In this document: in pieces, positions 1 to 6,002 of the stretch
How the letters are laid out: the number at the start of each line of letters is the position of its first letter
Position numbering within the stretch: position 1 is the stretch's first letter
Assembly (NCBI GenBank): GCA_019410445.1
Contig: DXSO01000110.1
Span: forward strand, 1-6,002
Direction: 5' to 3'
From: Sutterella sp.
GTDB taxonomy: Bacteria; Pseudomonadota; Gammaproteobacteria; Burkholderiales; Burkholderiaceae_F
DNA length: 6,002 bases
Notes under the pieces: model-generated
What the model saw: only the letters and a program-made list of their open reading frames with translations
What the model was told of the DNA's origin: nothing
The model's database searches: none
Program-made: the position numbers and the translations under genes

Positions 1-1073
1 GTGCCGATATCGTGATTCCGCTTGGTAAGACCGGTCTTGGAGCTGGTGCCAAGCCTGAAGTGGGCGCGGCCGCAGCGATTGATGCTTCAGAACAGATTCG
101 TGAATCGCTCGAAGGCACGCATCTGCTGTTTATTACCGCAGGTATGGGCGGCGGCACTGGTACTGGTGCAGCTCCCGTGATTGCCAAGATTGCCAAAGAG
201 CTGGGCATTCTCACCGTTGCAGTGGTAACCAAGCCCTTTGAGTTTGAAGGCTCTCGTCGTATGCGTCAGGCTCAGGCCGGCATTGAAAACCTCAAGGAGC
301 AGGTCGATAGCCTTATTGTCATTCTCAATGACAAGCTCGAAGAGGAAGTTGGCGACAATGCCACGATGGTGGAGTGTTTTGCCGCGGCCGACGATGTGCT
401 TTACAAGGCTTGTAACGGCATTGCTGAAATTATTCATACGCCGGGTCTGATCAATGTTGACTTTGAAGACTTGCGTACGGTAATGAGCGAACGCGGAACG
501 GCCATGATGGGCACGTCTACCGCAGCAGGTCCTGACCGTGCACGTGAAGCAGCCCAGAAGGCCATCGCATGCCCGCTGCTTGAAGGTGCAAATCTGCAGG
601 GTGCACGCGGTCTGTTGGTTTATGTGACGGCTTCGGCCGACACCATGACGCAGGCTGAAGTGCGTCAGGTGATGACCGTGATGAAGAATTTTGTAAGCAA
701 GGATGCCATTCAGCTCATTGGCACGGCTTTCGATAATTCGATGGGTGAAGAGTTGCGCGTTACGGTGGTGGCTACCGGTTTGGATCGTCCGAATTCAGAT
801 CTGCAGCAAGCTGCTCAGTCCGCAGCCCACATTTCGGGCGTATTTACAAACAACCCGCATACTGCATCGGTACCGCCTCAGCCAGCAGCTGCTCCGATCG
901 CACAGGCTCCGGTTGTTACGGCTCCTCCGTTGCACTCAGCTGCTGCATATGAATCTGCCGCAGTACGACCGACACAAGCGACTTCGGCTGTTGAACCGGA
1001 TGTTTGGGGCAGCACTGCCGGCAGCGACGCCTTTTCTATTGCAAGCGTACCCTCCATTTTGCGCAACAAATAA
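1..1073 (+). CDS. ftsZ: Cell division protein FtsZ, 3' part (5' end outside window)
   Basis: FtsZ is the tubulin-like GTPase that polymerises at midcell into the Z ring and recruits the divisome. The reading frame is open from the window edge (first full codon at 3). The GTG at 12 is an internal valine codon, not the start; by comparison with E. coli FtsZ about 57 N-terminal residues are missing, including the first nucleotide-contacting loops. Counting from that GTG, the tubulin signature GGGTGTG is at residues 46-52, and the T7 synergy loop NVDFEDL (N148, D150, D153, which complete the active site of the neighbouring subunit) is intact. The globular part ends near residue 260. An Ala/Pro-rich, probably disordered linker of roughly 75 residues follows, then the C-terminal peptide SVPSILRNK, the counterpart of the IPAFLRKQ peptide that binds FtsA and ZipA. 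lpxC follows after 13 bases, so the two are probably cotranscribed. Identification is certain. Confidence 0.98.
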   Translation, partial: ADIVIPLGKTGLGAGAKPEVGAAAAIDASEQIRESLEGTHLLFITAGMGGGTGTGAAPVIAKIAKELGILTVAVVTKPFEFEGSRRMRQAQAGIENLKEQVDSLIVILNDKLEEEVGDNATMVECFAAADDVLYKACNGIAEIIHTPGLINVDFEDLRTVMSERGTAMMGTSTAAGPDRAREAAQKAIACPLLEGANLQGARGLLVYVTASADTMTQAEVRQVMTVMKNFVSKDAIQLIGTAFDNSMGEELRVTVVATGLDRPNSDLQQAAQSAAHISGVFTNNPHTASVPPQPAAAPIAQAPVVTAPPLHSAAAYESAAVRPTQATSAVEPDVWGSTAGSDAFSIASVPSILRNK

Positions 1074-1086
1074 CTGACTGCCGGGC

Positions 1087-2013
1087 ATGATCAAACAGCG
1101 AACGATCAAACAGACGGTTTCGGCCGTTGGAATCGGTCTTCACTCCGGTCGCAAGGTCAAGATTGTGATGCGACCGGCACCGCCCGATTTTGGAATCGTG
1201 TTTCGACGTGTGGACGTTACGCCGCCCGTGGATTTGCCGAGTCGTGCGGAGTCCGTTAACGACACGCGTATGGCCACGACTCTTAACGAGGGTAAGGTCA
1301 TTGTTTCTACAATCGAACACTTGATGAGTGCGCTCAACGGGTTGGGTATTGATAACCTTGTTGTGGAAATTGATGCACCGGAAATTCCGATTATGGATGG
1401 ATCAGGGGCGACATTCGTGTACTTGATCCGAAATGCAGGGATTTTGGAGCAACCGGCACCTCGTCGTTTTGTTCGAGTTAAAAAGACCGTTGAAGTGCGT
1501 GACGGTGACAAGTGGGCTCGGCTTGAACCGCACAATGGCATGATTCTCGACTTTTCGATTGCTTTTGGACATCCGGCTATTGACTCCACAGTGCAGCATG
1601 CTGTTGTGGATCTTGGTCAGGAAACCTATGAGCAGGCCGTCAGTCGAGCGCGTACTTTCGGGTTTGTTTCCGAGGTTGAGCTGTTGCGCTCGATGGGCTT
1701 GGCCAAGGGCGGAACATTGGAAAACGCCATTGTGATGGATGAATTCCGCGTACTTAATGTCGGCGGATTACGCTCTGACGATGAATTCGTCAAACACAAG
1801 ATTCTCGATGCAATGGGGGATCTGTATGTGTTGGGGCATCCGCTGTTGGCTCGCTATGTGGCCTACAAGTCGGGGCATGCGCTTAACAATCGTTTGCTGC
1901 GTGCGCTGTTGGCTGATACTTCTGCGTGGGAAATTGCCGAAGTACAAGCTGCGCAGCGTCCGTTCAAGGAAGACGATTCCATGCACGAAAATTTTTCAGG
2001 TGCTGCGCTCTGA
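1087..2013 (+). CDS. lpxC: UDP-3-O-acyl-N-acetylglucosamine deacetylase LpxC
   Basis: LpxC is the cytoplasmic zinc hydrolase that removes acetate from UDP-3-O-acyl-GlcNAc, the committed step of lipid A synthesis. The protein has 308 residues, normal for the family, and begins MIKQRT as in E. coli, which supports the ATG at 1087. The key residues fall one position before their E. coli equivalents: catalytic E77, zinc ligands H78, H237 and D241, D245, and the catalytic H264 in the SGHALNN motif. T190-F191 and the APEIPIMDGSG stretch (residues 97-107) are also present. The enzyme should therefore be active. No good Shine-Dalgarno sequence precedes the start; with ftsZ ending 13 bases upstream, translation may partly rely on ribosomes arriving from ftsZ. 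The C-terminus is a short nonpolar tail (SGAAL). E. coli LpxC also has a nonpolar C-terminus, used there as an FtsH degradation signal, but the sequences differ and a shared role is only a guess. Confidence 0.98.
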   Translation: MIKQRTIKQTVSAVGIGLHSGRKVKIVMRPAPPDFGIVFRRVDVTPPVDLPSRAESVNDTRMATTLNEGKVIVSTIEHLMSALNGLGIDNLVVEIDAPEIPIMDGSGATFVYLIRNAGILEQPAPRRFVRVKKTVEVRDGDKWARLEPHNGMILDFSIAFGHPAIDSTVQHAVVDLGQETYEQAVSRARTFGFVSEVELLRSMGLAKGGTLENAIVMDEFRVLNVGGLRSDDEFVKHKILDAMGDLYVLGHPLLARYVAYKSGHALNNRLLRALLADTSAWEIAEVQAAQRPFKEDDSMHENFSGAAL

Positions 2014-2020
2014 GTTTGGG

Positions 2021-2518
2021 TTAGTGCCGAGGCGTTTTGGCTTTGGCTAGTCCCTGAGCCAGTGCTTCCAAAGCATCTTTCAAAGCCGAGGGCGGCATGC
2101 TCTCGGCTTTTTTACGTATGGTTTCGATACTTTTATCGGAAGCGACGCGTGGAGCCCCTATGGCCGTATTGCGCCGCAACTCAATCGAGGCGTCGCCGGG
2201 ATAGATACGAACTTTGATCGTGTCTCGCAGTCCGGCTTCCTGCAAAAGTGACTGAAGGCGGGGCAGCAGTTGTCGCAGTTTGGCGAACTGAGCCGTATTT
2301 TTGACAAGAATGACGACTTCACCGTTTTCCCGGCGCAAGTTGCGGATATTGCTGATATCAACACCGATGCGAAAGCTTTTGGCAGCGGGACGGAAAATGC
2401 GGGCAATACGCCGTACATCGAAAAGCTCTTGCCCGAGTGTTTCCGACATTGTGCGGTCAAGACTGATCTGCGCGAAAGAGCGCGCGTTTGCACGGGTGAT
2501 GCGGACAGTGTCGAGCAT
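2021..2518 (-). CDS. dciA: DUF721 family protein, DciA-type replicative helicase loader
   Basis: DciA is the ancestral bacterial loader and partner of the replicative helicase DnaB, used by bacteria that lack phage-derived DnaC or DnaI. The assignment rests on the DUF721 core at about residues 25-108: an N-terminal helical part, then a hydrophobic strand (GEVVILV), the conserved helix NTAQFAKLRQLLPRL, and a strand rich in basic residues (IKVRIYP). A helical, charged C-terminal tail of about 55 residues follows. The position between lpxC and secA is also typical of DciA genes in beta- and gammaproteobacteria. The start is uncertain. The ATG at 2518 gives 165 residues and begins just before the domain; in-frame starts at 2593 (ATG) and 2617 (TTG) would add 25 or 33 residues unlike the family, and none has a clear Shine-Dalgarno sequence. 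The gene converges on lpxC with a 7-base gap and diverges from secA. No minus-strand terminator is visible after its stop. Confidence 0.85.
   Translation of the reverse strand: MLDTVRITRANARSFAQISLDRTMSETLGQELFDVRRIARIFRPAAKSFRIGVDISNIRNLRRENGEVVILVKNTAQFAKLRQLLPRLQSLLQEAGLRDTIKVRIYPGDASIELRRNTAIGAPRVASDKSIETIRKKAESMPPSALKDALEALAQGLAKAKTPRH
2082..2113 (+). terminator. Intrinsic terminator of the ftsZ-lpxC transcript, inside dciA
   Basis: AAAGCCGAG (2082-2090) pairs with CTCGGCTTT (2102-2110). The stem continues inward with one G-U and two G-C pairs, giving about 12 pairs around a GGCAT loop. Six T follow directly (2108-2113, the first three also in the stem). The T-run exists only in the plus direction, so it serves lpxC, whose stop is 68 bases upstream. 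The sequence also codes for about residues 137-146 of the convergent dciA gene. Confidence 0.8.
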
Positions 2519-2588
2519 GGAAAAGGTTCCGAGGTAATCGTAGAAAGAGTTTGCAGACAAGTCTACAGATACCGAGGTGAAAAGGTTT

Positions 2589-2617
2589 CCCATAACAAAA
2601 GAAGAAAAATGGTACAA
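2589..2617 (-). promoter_or_regulatory. Possible dciA promoter
   Basis: On the minus strand TTGTAC (2617-2612) is followed after 17 bases by TATGGG (2594-2589). TG one base before the -10 box makes an extended -10 element. Transcription would start near 2582, downstream of the ATG at 2593 and upstream of the ATG at 2518, which is one reason to prefer the shorter dciA start. The -10 box matches the consensus in only three positions, so this is tentative. Confidence 0.3.
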
Positions 2618-2659
2618 AAGTTGAAGAAAAGCTCACAAAATGCCAATCCTTCTGTTGCT

Positions 2660-2665
2660 TATAAT
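2660..2665 (+). promoter_or_regulatory. Candidate -10 box of the secA promoter
   Basis: A perfect TATAAT lies 113 bases before the secA ATG, with an A-rich tract at about 2595-2640 upstream. No good -35 box is found at 15-18 bases. The predicted transcription start is near 2672, giving a secA leader of about 107 bases that contains the hairpin and small ORF annotated here. Confidence 0.4.
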
Positions 2666-2681
2666 TACCGACATTGTGCGT

Positions 2682-2716
2682 GCACGGCCTCGCAGGAGGT
2701 GTTGTGCCCATTTTTT
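2682..2716 (+). promoter_or_regulatory. Leader hairpin hiding a strong ribosome binding site, followed by six T
   Basis: GCAC (2682-2685) pairs with GTGC (2704-2707), and CCTC (2688-2691) pairs with GAGG (2696-2699) around a GCAG tetraloop. Two G-U pairs and a small bulge join the two helices. The paired GAGG is the core of AGGAGGT (2694-2700), the best Shine-Dalgarno sequence in the region, and the paired GTGC contains the GTG start at 2704. Three bases after the hairpin comes a run of six T (2711-2716), so it could also act as an intrinsic terminator or attenuator. Both roles are inferred from pairing by eye, without an energy calculation. Confidence 0.4.
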
Positions 2717-2775
2717 GTACTGTCGTAAGGGGATTGTTCGTATCGTTTGCCGGCAGTGCACATTTAACCGGTTGA
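2704..2775 (+). CDS. Putative 23-residue leader peptide upstream of secA
   Basis: A short ORF begins with GTG at 2704, four bases after the AGGAGG core (2694-2699), and ends with TGA at 2773-2775, three bases before the secA ATG. The predicted peptide is hydrophobic, with PIFCTVVRG near its start, GLFVSFAGSA in the middle and HLTG at its end. secA itself has no visible Shine-Dalgarno sequence (AACCGGTTGATAT precedes its ATG), so ribosomes that finish this ORF could restart on secA. The layout recalls secM-secA of gammaproteobacteria, but the peptide is far too short to be SecM and shares no arrest motif I recognise. At 23 residues it would still lie inside the ribosome tunnel, so it could not sense translocation by being pulled. 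The alternative is that the Shine-Dalgarno match is coincidental. Conservation is unknown. Confidence 0.35.
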   Translation: MPIFCTVVRGLFVSFAGSAHLTG

Positions 2776-2778
2776 TAT

Positions 2779-5463
2779 ATGTTTGATTCGTTTCTTACCA
2801 AGATTTTCGGCAGCCGCAATGACCGCTTGATTCGTCAGTACAGAAAGCGCTGCGTTCAGATCAATAAGCTCGAACCTGAAATTCAGGCTCTTACCGATGA
2901 GCAGCTGCGCGGAAAGACAGCAGAATTTCGCGAACGACTGGATAAGGGTGAGACGCTTGATGCGCTTTTGCCGGAAGCCTTTGCCGTTGTGCGTGAGGCT
3001 AGCCGCCGCGTGCTCGGTATGCGTCACTTTGATGTGCAGCTTATCGGCGCCATGGTGCTTAACGATGGCAAGATCGCTGAAATGCGAACCGGTGAGGGTA
3101 AGACGCTGACGGCTACATTGGCTGTTTACCTCAACGCTCTTCCTGCAAAGGGTGTGCATGTTGTGACGGTCAATGATTATCTGGCCAGCCGTGACGCTGC
3201 CTGGATGGGACGTCTTTACAACTTCCTCGGCATGACGGTCGGTACGATTCTCTCGCAGCAGGATACCGAATCGAAGAAGGCTGCTTACGCTGCCGACATC
3301 ACCTACGGCACCAATAACGAATTCGGATTTGACTATTTGCGCGACAACATGGAGTACGAAGTCGCCAATCGTCGTCAGCGTCCTTTGCACTACGCCATCG
3401 TTGACGAAGTGGACTCTATTTTGATTGACGAAGCGCGTACTCCGCTGATTATTTCCGGTGCTGCCGATGACAACACGGAACTGTACAAGGCAGTCAATCA
3501 GATTCCGCCGCTGCTGACTCGCCAGGCTGATGAAAAGGGCGATGGTGACTACTGGGTTGATGAAAAAGCTCATCAGGTCTACTTGTCCGAAAAAGGCCAT
3601 GAAAAAGTTGAGAAGATTCTCACCGAACGTGGTCTGATCGCCAATGGTTCGAGTTTGTACTCGCCGCAGAACATTATTCTGATGCACCATCTGAATGCAT
3701 CGCTGCGTGCTCACACGCTCTTTTTCCGCGATCAGCAGTACGTAGTTCAAAACGGCGAAGTCATCATCGTCGACGAATTCACTGGCCGTCTCATGCCCGG
3801 TCGCCGCTGGTCCGACGGCCTGCATCAGGCCGTGGAAGCCAAGGAAGGCGTTGAGGTTCGTCAGGAAAACCAGACGATGGCCTCCATCACGTTCCAGAAC
3901 TACTTCCGCATGTACAAGAAGCTTTCGGGCATGACCGGTACGGCCGATACGGAAGCCTATGAATTCCAGGATATTTACGGTCTGGAAACGGTGGTGATTC
4001 CGACCAACCGTCAGATGATCCGCGTTGATCAGCAGGATAAGGTTTTCCGCACCGAAAACGAAAAGTACGCCGCGATCATCGAGGACATCAAGGACTGCCA
4101 GAAGCGCGGTCAGCCGGTGCTTGTGGGTACGACCTCGATCGAAAATTCCGAACGCATCTCGCAGGTACTGACGAAAGAAGGTATTGCGCACAACGTGCTC
4201 AATGCAAAGCAGCATGCACGTGAAGCACAGGTGGTGCTCGAAGCCGGTCGCCCCGGAATGGTGACCATTGCCACCAACATGGCCGGCCGCGGTACCGACA
4301 TCGTGTTGGGTGGTGGTATTAATCATCAGATCGACGCCATTCGTGCCAACGATGAGCTTTCCGAAGAAGCCAAACAGGCCAAGATTGACGAACTCAAGGC
4401 TCAGTGGCAGGTTGAACATGACAAGGTGGTCGCTGCAGGCGGTCTTCGCATCATCGGCAGTGAACGTCACGAGTCCCGCCGCATCGACAATCAGCTGCGT
4501 GGACGTTCCGGTCGTCAGGGTGACCCGGGCAGTTCCGTGTTCTACCTGTCGATGGAAGATCAGTTGCTGCGTATTTTCGGTGGTGATCGCATGCGAGCGA
4601 TTGCTGATCGCCTCAAGTTGGAAGAGGGTGTGGCAATCGAAAGCAAGATGCTCACCCGCATGATCGAAAGCGCACAGCGCAAGGTCGAAGGCCGCAACTA
4701 CGACATCCGCAAGCAGTTGCTTGAGTTCGACGATGTTCAGAACGATCAGCGCCGCGAAATTTATCGTCTGCGTAACGAGATTCTTGAAAGCAGCGATGTG
4801 AGCGAAATGATCAACAATCTGCGTGACGGTTACTTTACGGATCTGTTCCGTGCTCGTGTGCCGGCTGAAACGGTTGAGGAACAATGGGAGTTGGACGCCC
4901 TTCAGAATGACCTCAAGAACAATTGGGGCATTGAAATTGACATGAAGGGCATGCTTGAAGCGAGCAATGACGTTACGGACGAGGATTTGCTGCAAAAACT
5001 GCTTGAATCGGCCGGTGCCATCGAAAAGGCCAAAGAGGAGCTTGTCGGTCATGACGCCTGGGCGGGCTTCTGCCGCCATGTTCTTCTGCAGGTGCTTGAC
5101 ACGACATGGCGTCAGCACATTACGGCACTGGATGCACTGCGCCAGGGTATTTATCTGCGCGGCTATGCACAAAAGCAGCCGAAGCAAGAATACAAGCGCG
5201 AGGCATTTGCCATGTTTGAAACGTTGCTCGATACGGTTCGAGAAGGCGTCTGCCGCGTGCTTATGCACGTTCAGATTCAGATGCCCGAACAGGCCGAGCA
5301 GGCCAGTCAGGCGAGCCAGCAAGCCGGTGAATCCCGGCTGCAGGAGGCCTCTGCCCAGCATGACGAAGCCAAGGGTATTGATTTCTCGCACGTGGGCCGC
5401 AATGATCCCTGCCCGTGCGGATCCGGCAAGCGCTTCAAGGACTGCCACGGCAAGCTTCGTTAA
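2779..5463 (+). CDS. secA: Preprotein translocase ATPase SecA
   Basis: SecA is the ATP-driven motor that pushes unfolded secretory and outer-membrane proteins through SecYEG, often receiving them from SecB. The protein has 894 residues against 901 in E. coli and is complete. Visible in order are Walker A MRTGEGKT (102-109, K108), the Walker B region IVDEVDSILIDEARTP (207-222), the preprotein cross-linking domain (about 225-370), NBD2 with NMAGRGTDIVLGGG (500-513) and QLRGRSGRQGDPG (572-584), the helical scaffold, and the two-helix finger with Y796 in YLRGYAQK. A Gln/Ala-rich linker (about 836-862) then leads to the zinc-binding tail DPCPCGSGK...DCHG, with ligands C878, C880, C889 and H890; this tail binds SecB and phospholipids. 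The start at 2779 fits the family N-terminus. It lacks a Shine-Dalgarno sequence and lies three bases after a small leader ORF. A strong terminator follows the stop. Confidence 0.98.
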   Translation: MFDSFLTKIFGSRNDRLIRQYRKRCVQINKLEPEIQALTDEQLRGKTAEFRERLDKGETLDALLPEAFAVVREASRRVLGMRHFDVQLIGAMVLNDGKIAEMRTGEGKTLTATLAVYLNALPAKGVHVVTVNDYLASRDAAWMGRLYNFLGMTVGTILSQQDTESKKAAYAADITYGTNNEFGFDYLRDNMEYEVANRRQRPLHYAIVDEVDSILIDEARTPLIISGAADDNTELYKAVNQIPPLLTRQADEKGDGDYWVDEKAHQVYLSEKGHEKVEKILTERGLIANGSSLYSPQNIILMHHLNASLRAHTLFFRDQQYVVQNGEVIIVDEFTGRLMPGRRWSDGLHQAVEAKEGVEVRQENQTMASITFQNYFRMYKKLSGMTGTADTEAYEFQDIYGLETVVIPTNRQMIRVDQQDKVFRTENEKYAAIIEDIKDCQKRGQPVLVGTTSIENSERISQVLTKEGIAHNVLNAKQHAREAQVVLEAGRPGMVTIATNMAGRGTDIVLGGGINHQIDAIRANDELSEEAKQAKIDELKAQWQVEHDKVVAAGGLRIIGSERHESRRIDNQLRGRSGRQGDPGSSVFYLSMEDQLLRIFGGDRMRAIADRLKLEEGVAIESKMLTRMIESAQRKVEGRNYDIRKQLLEFDDVQNDQRREIYRLRNEILESSDVSEMINNLRDGYFTDLFRARVPAETVEEQWELDALQNDLKNNWGIEIDMKGMLEASNDVTDEDLLQKLLESAGAIEKAKEELVGHDAWAGFCRHVLLQVLDTTWRQHITALDALRQGIYLRGYAQKQPKQEYKREAFAMFETLLDTVREGVCRVLMHVQIQMPEQAEQASQASQQAGESRLQEASAQHDEAKGIDFSHVGRNDPCPCGSGKRFKDCHGKLR

Positions 5464-5492
5464 AAGCGTGCTGATTTCCGCTTCCTAAAGTG

Positions 5493-5533
5493 TCCCGCGA
5501 CTGTTGCAAGTGATGCCAGTCGCGGGATTTTTT
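5493..5533 (+). terminator. Intrinsic terminator of secA
   Basis: TCCCGCGACTG (5493-5503) and CAGTCGCGGGA (5517-5527) form a perfect 11-pair stem around a 13-base loop that can itself form a 3-pair GCA/TGC helix. Six T follow (5528-5533). It starts 29 bases after the secA stop. The other strand has no T-run after the stem, so it works in the plus direction only. The last two T overlap the stop codon of the convergent gene. Confidence 0.92.
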
Positions 5534-5996
5534 ATGTCCGCAAGAAAATTGTCGGATCCGTGGATGAGCGATTGTTGTGATGGCTGCTCAAGAGGCGCAT
5601 TGATCGCACAAAATCAATGCGTTTAGAACCAAAATAAATGCGCCAGTCGGGCATCCTTCTCAAGGGAGCCTCAAGCTCCTCAATGCCGTAGAGCCAGTTC
5701 CAAATCGGATCAAGGGCGCTGGCAAGGACGATGAAGTTCTGTTCATCACGACTCAGAATGCCTTTTTGTTTGAGAGCAGCCAAATCACGTTTTACTTGAC
5801 TGGGATTAGAGCTGACGACTCGAGCAATCAAATCCACGGGCAGAACCGGGCAGAGTCTTAAAACTTCCCTGCCTTGAGCGTCAATTTCGAGATCGCCGTA
5901 CACGAAGCCCCATGTCAAAGCCCAAACAAGAATGCGACTTTTTGACGGCAGTAAGGCGATTGCACCGAGACCGATTCGGTCGGACTGTAGGCACAT
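5532..5996 (-). CDS. Hypothetical protein with a probable winged helix-turn-helix
   Basis: I do not recognise this protein. From the ATG at 5996 it has 154 residues, but the frame stays open to the window edge, so the true start may lie outside. Residues about 47-93 look like a winged helix-turn-helix: a helix around VDLIARVV, a turn SSN, a recognition helix (PSQVKRDLAALKQKGIL), and a short wing (SRDEQNFIVLAS). This suggests DNA binding, as in MarR-like regulators or phage replication initiators, but no family can be named. The N-terminal part is hydrophobic and aromatic (RILVWALTWGFVYG, 21-34). The C-terminal part has several Trp and Tyr residues (PIWNWLYG, PDWRIYFGS) and ends in a basic, Ser/Asn/His-rich tail. 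It converges on secA, its stop overlaps the secA terminator, and the place right after secA is often held by argJ in Burkholderiales. Confidence 0.6.
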   Translation of the reverse strand: MCLQSDRIGLGAIALLPSKSRILVWALTWGFVYGDLEIDAQGREVLRLCPVLPVDLIARVVSSNPSQVKRDLAALKQKGILSRDEQNFIVLASALDPIWNWLYGIEELEAPLRRMPDWRIYFGSKRIDFVRSMRLLSSHHNNRSSTDPTIFLRT

Positions 5997-6002
5997 ATCA
6001 AG

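Noticed and set aside
12..14. GTG at 12 as the start of a complete gene
   Set aside because: The frame is open upstream to the window edge, and FtsZ homologues have about 57 more N-terminal residues needed for GTP binding, so the gene is cut by the window.
1089..1113. Direct repeat GATCAAACAG at 1089-1098 and 1104-1113 at the lpxC start
   Set aside because: It encodes the repeated IKQ in the conserved LpxC N-terminus (MIKQRTIKQ) and is explained by the protein sequence.
1140..1589. A 149-codon minus-strand ORF inside lpxC
   Set aside because: It is an antisense shadow of a gene with all its catalytic residues, and its translation is low-complexity and unlike any family.
2612..2720. Inverted repeat GTACAAAA (2612-2619) and TTTTGTAC (2713-2720)
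   Set aside because: Eight bases with a 93-base spacer in an A/T-rich region is close to what chance gives; there is no further symmetry to suggest an operator.
2270..2728. A 152-codon plus-strand ORF running antisense to dciA into the secA leader
   Set aside because: It overlaps the DUF721 core on the other strand, has no domain-like features, and runs straight through the promoter and hairpin region.
2764..5448. An 894-codon open frame on the minus strand, antisense to secA
   Set aside because: It is in exact codon register with secA and exists because secA lacks TTA, CTA and TCA codons. The translation resembles no family and there is no ribosome binding site; secA explains the sequence fully.

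Overview
The window looks like part of the chromosome of a Gram-negative bacterium, most likely a betaproteobacterium of the order Burkholderiales. It carries the end of the division and cell-wall cluster (ftsZ, lpxC), then a divergently oriented DUF721/DciA gene and secA. That order is familiar from Burkholderiales and related proteobacteria. The moderate GC content and the small spacers would fit a host-associated family such as Sutterellaceae, but that placement is an inference from general knowledge and not a sequence match.

Layout, left to right. Positions 1-1073 hold the 3' part of ftsZ, whose first ~57 codons lie outside the window. After 13 bases comes lpxC (1087-2013), which is complete and keeps all its zinc and catalytic residues. 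It is followed head-on, after only 7 bases, by a minus-strand DciA-type gene (stop at 2021, most likely start at 2518). The intrinsic terminator that probably ends the ftsZ-lpxC transcript lies inside the dciA coding sequence (2082-2113). Between dciA and secA is a ~260-base divergent control region. It contains a possible dciA promoter, a perfect TATAAT box facing secA, a hairpin that hides a strong Shine-Dalgarno sequence and is followed by six T, and a 23-codon ORF whose stop lies 3 bases before the secA ATG. secA (2779-5463) is complete, with its C-terminal zinc-binding tail, and ends at a textbook terminator (5493-5533). The last ~470 bases hold a convergent minus-strand gene of unknown function with a likely winged helix-turn-helix.

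The genes are essential housekeeping functions: septation (FtsZ), the committed step of lipid A synthesis (LpxC), replicative helicase loading (DciA) and the Sec translocation motor (SecA). The most interesting part is the secA leader. secA has no visible Shine-Dalgarno sequence of its own. The tiny upstream ORF has a very good one that is folded into a hairpin, and its stop codon is placed for translational coupling. This suggests a leader-peptide or attenuation control of secA that is analogous in layout, though not in sequence or size, to the secM-secA arrangement of gammaproteobacteria. It is an inference and remains to be tested.
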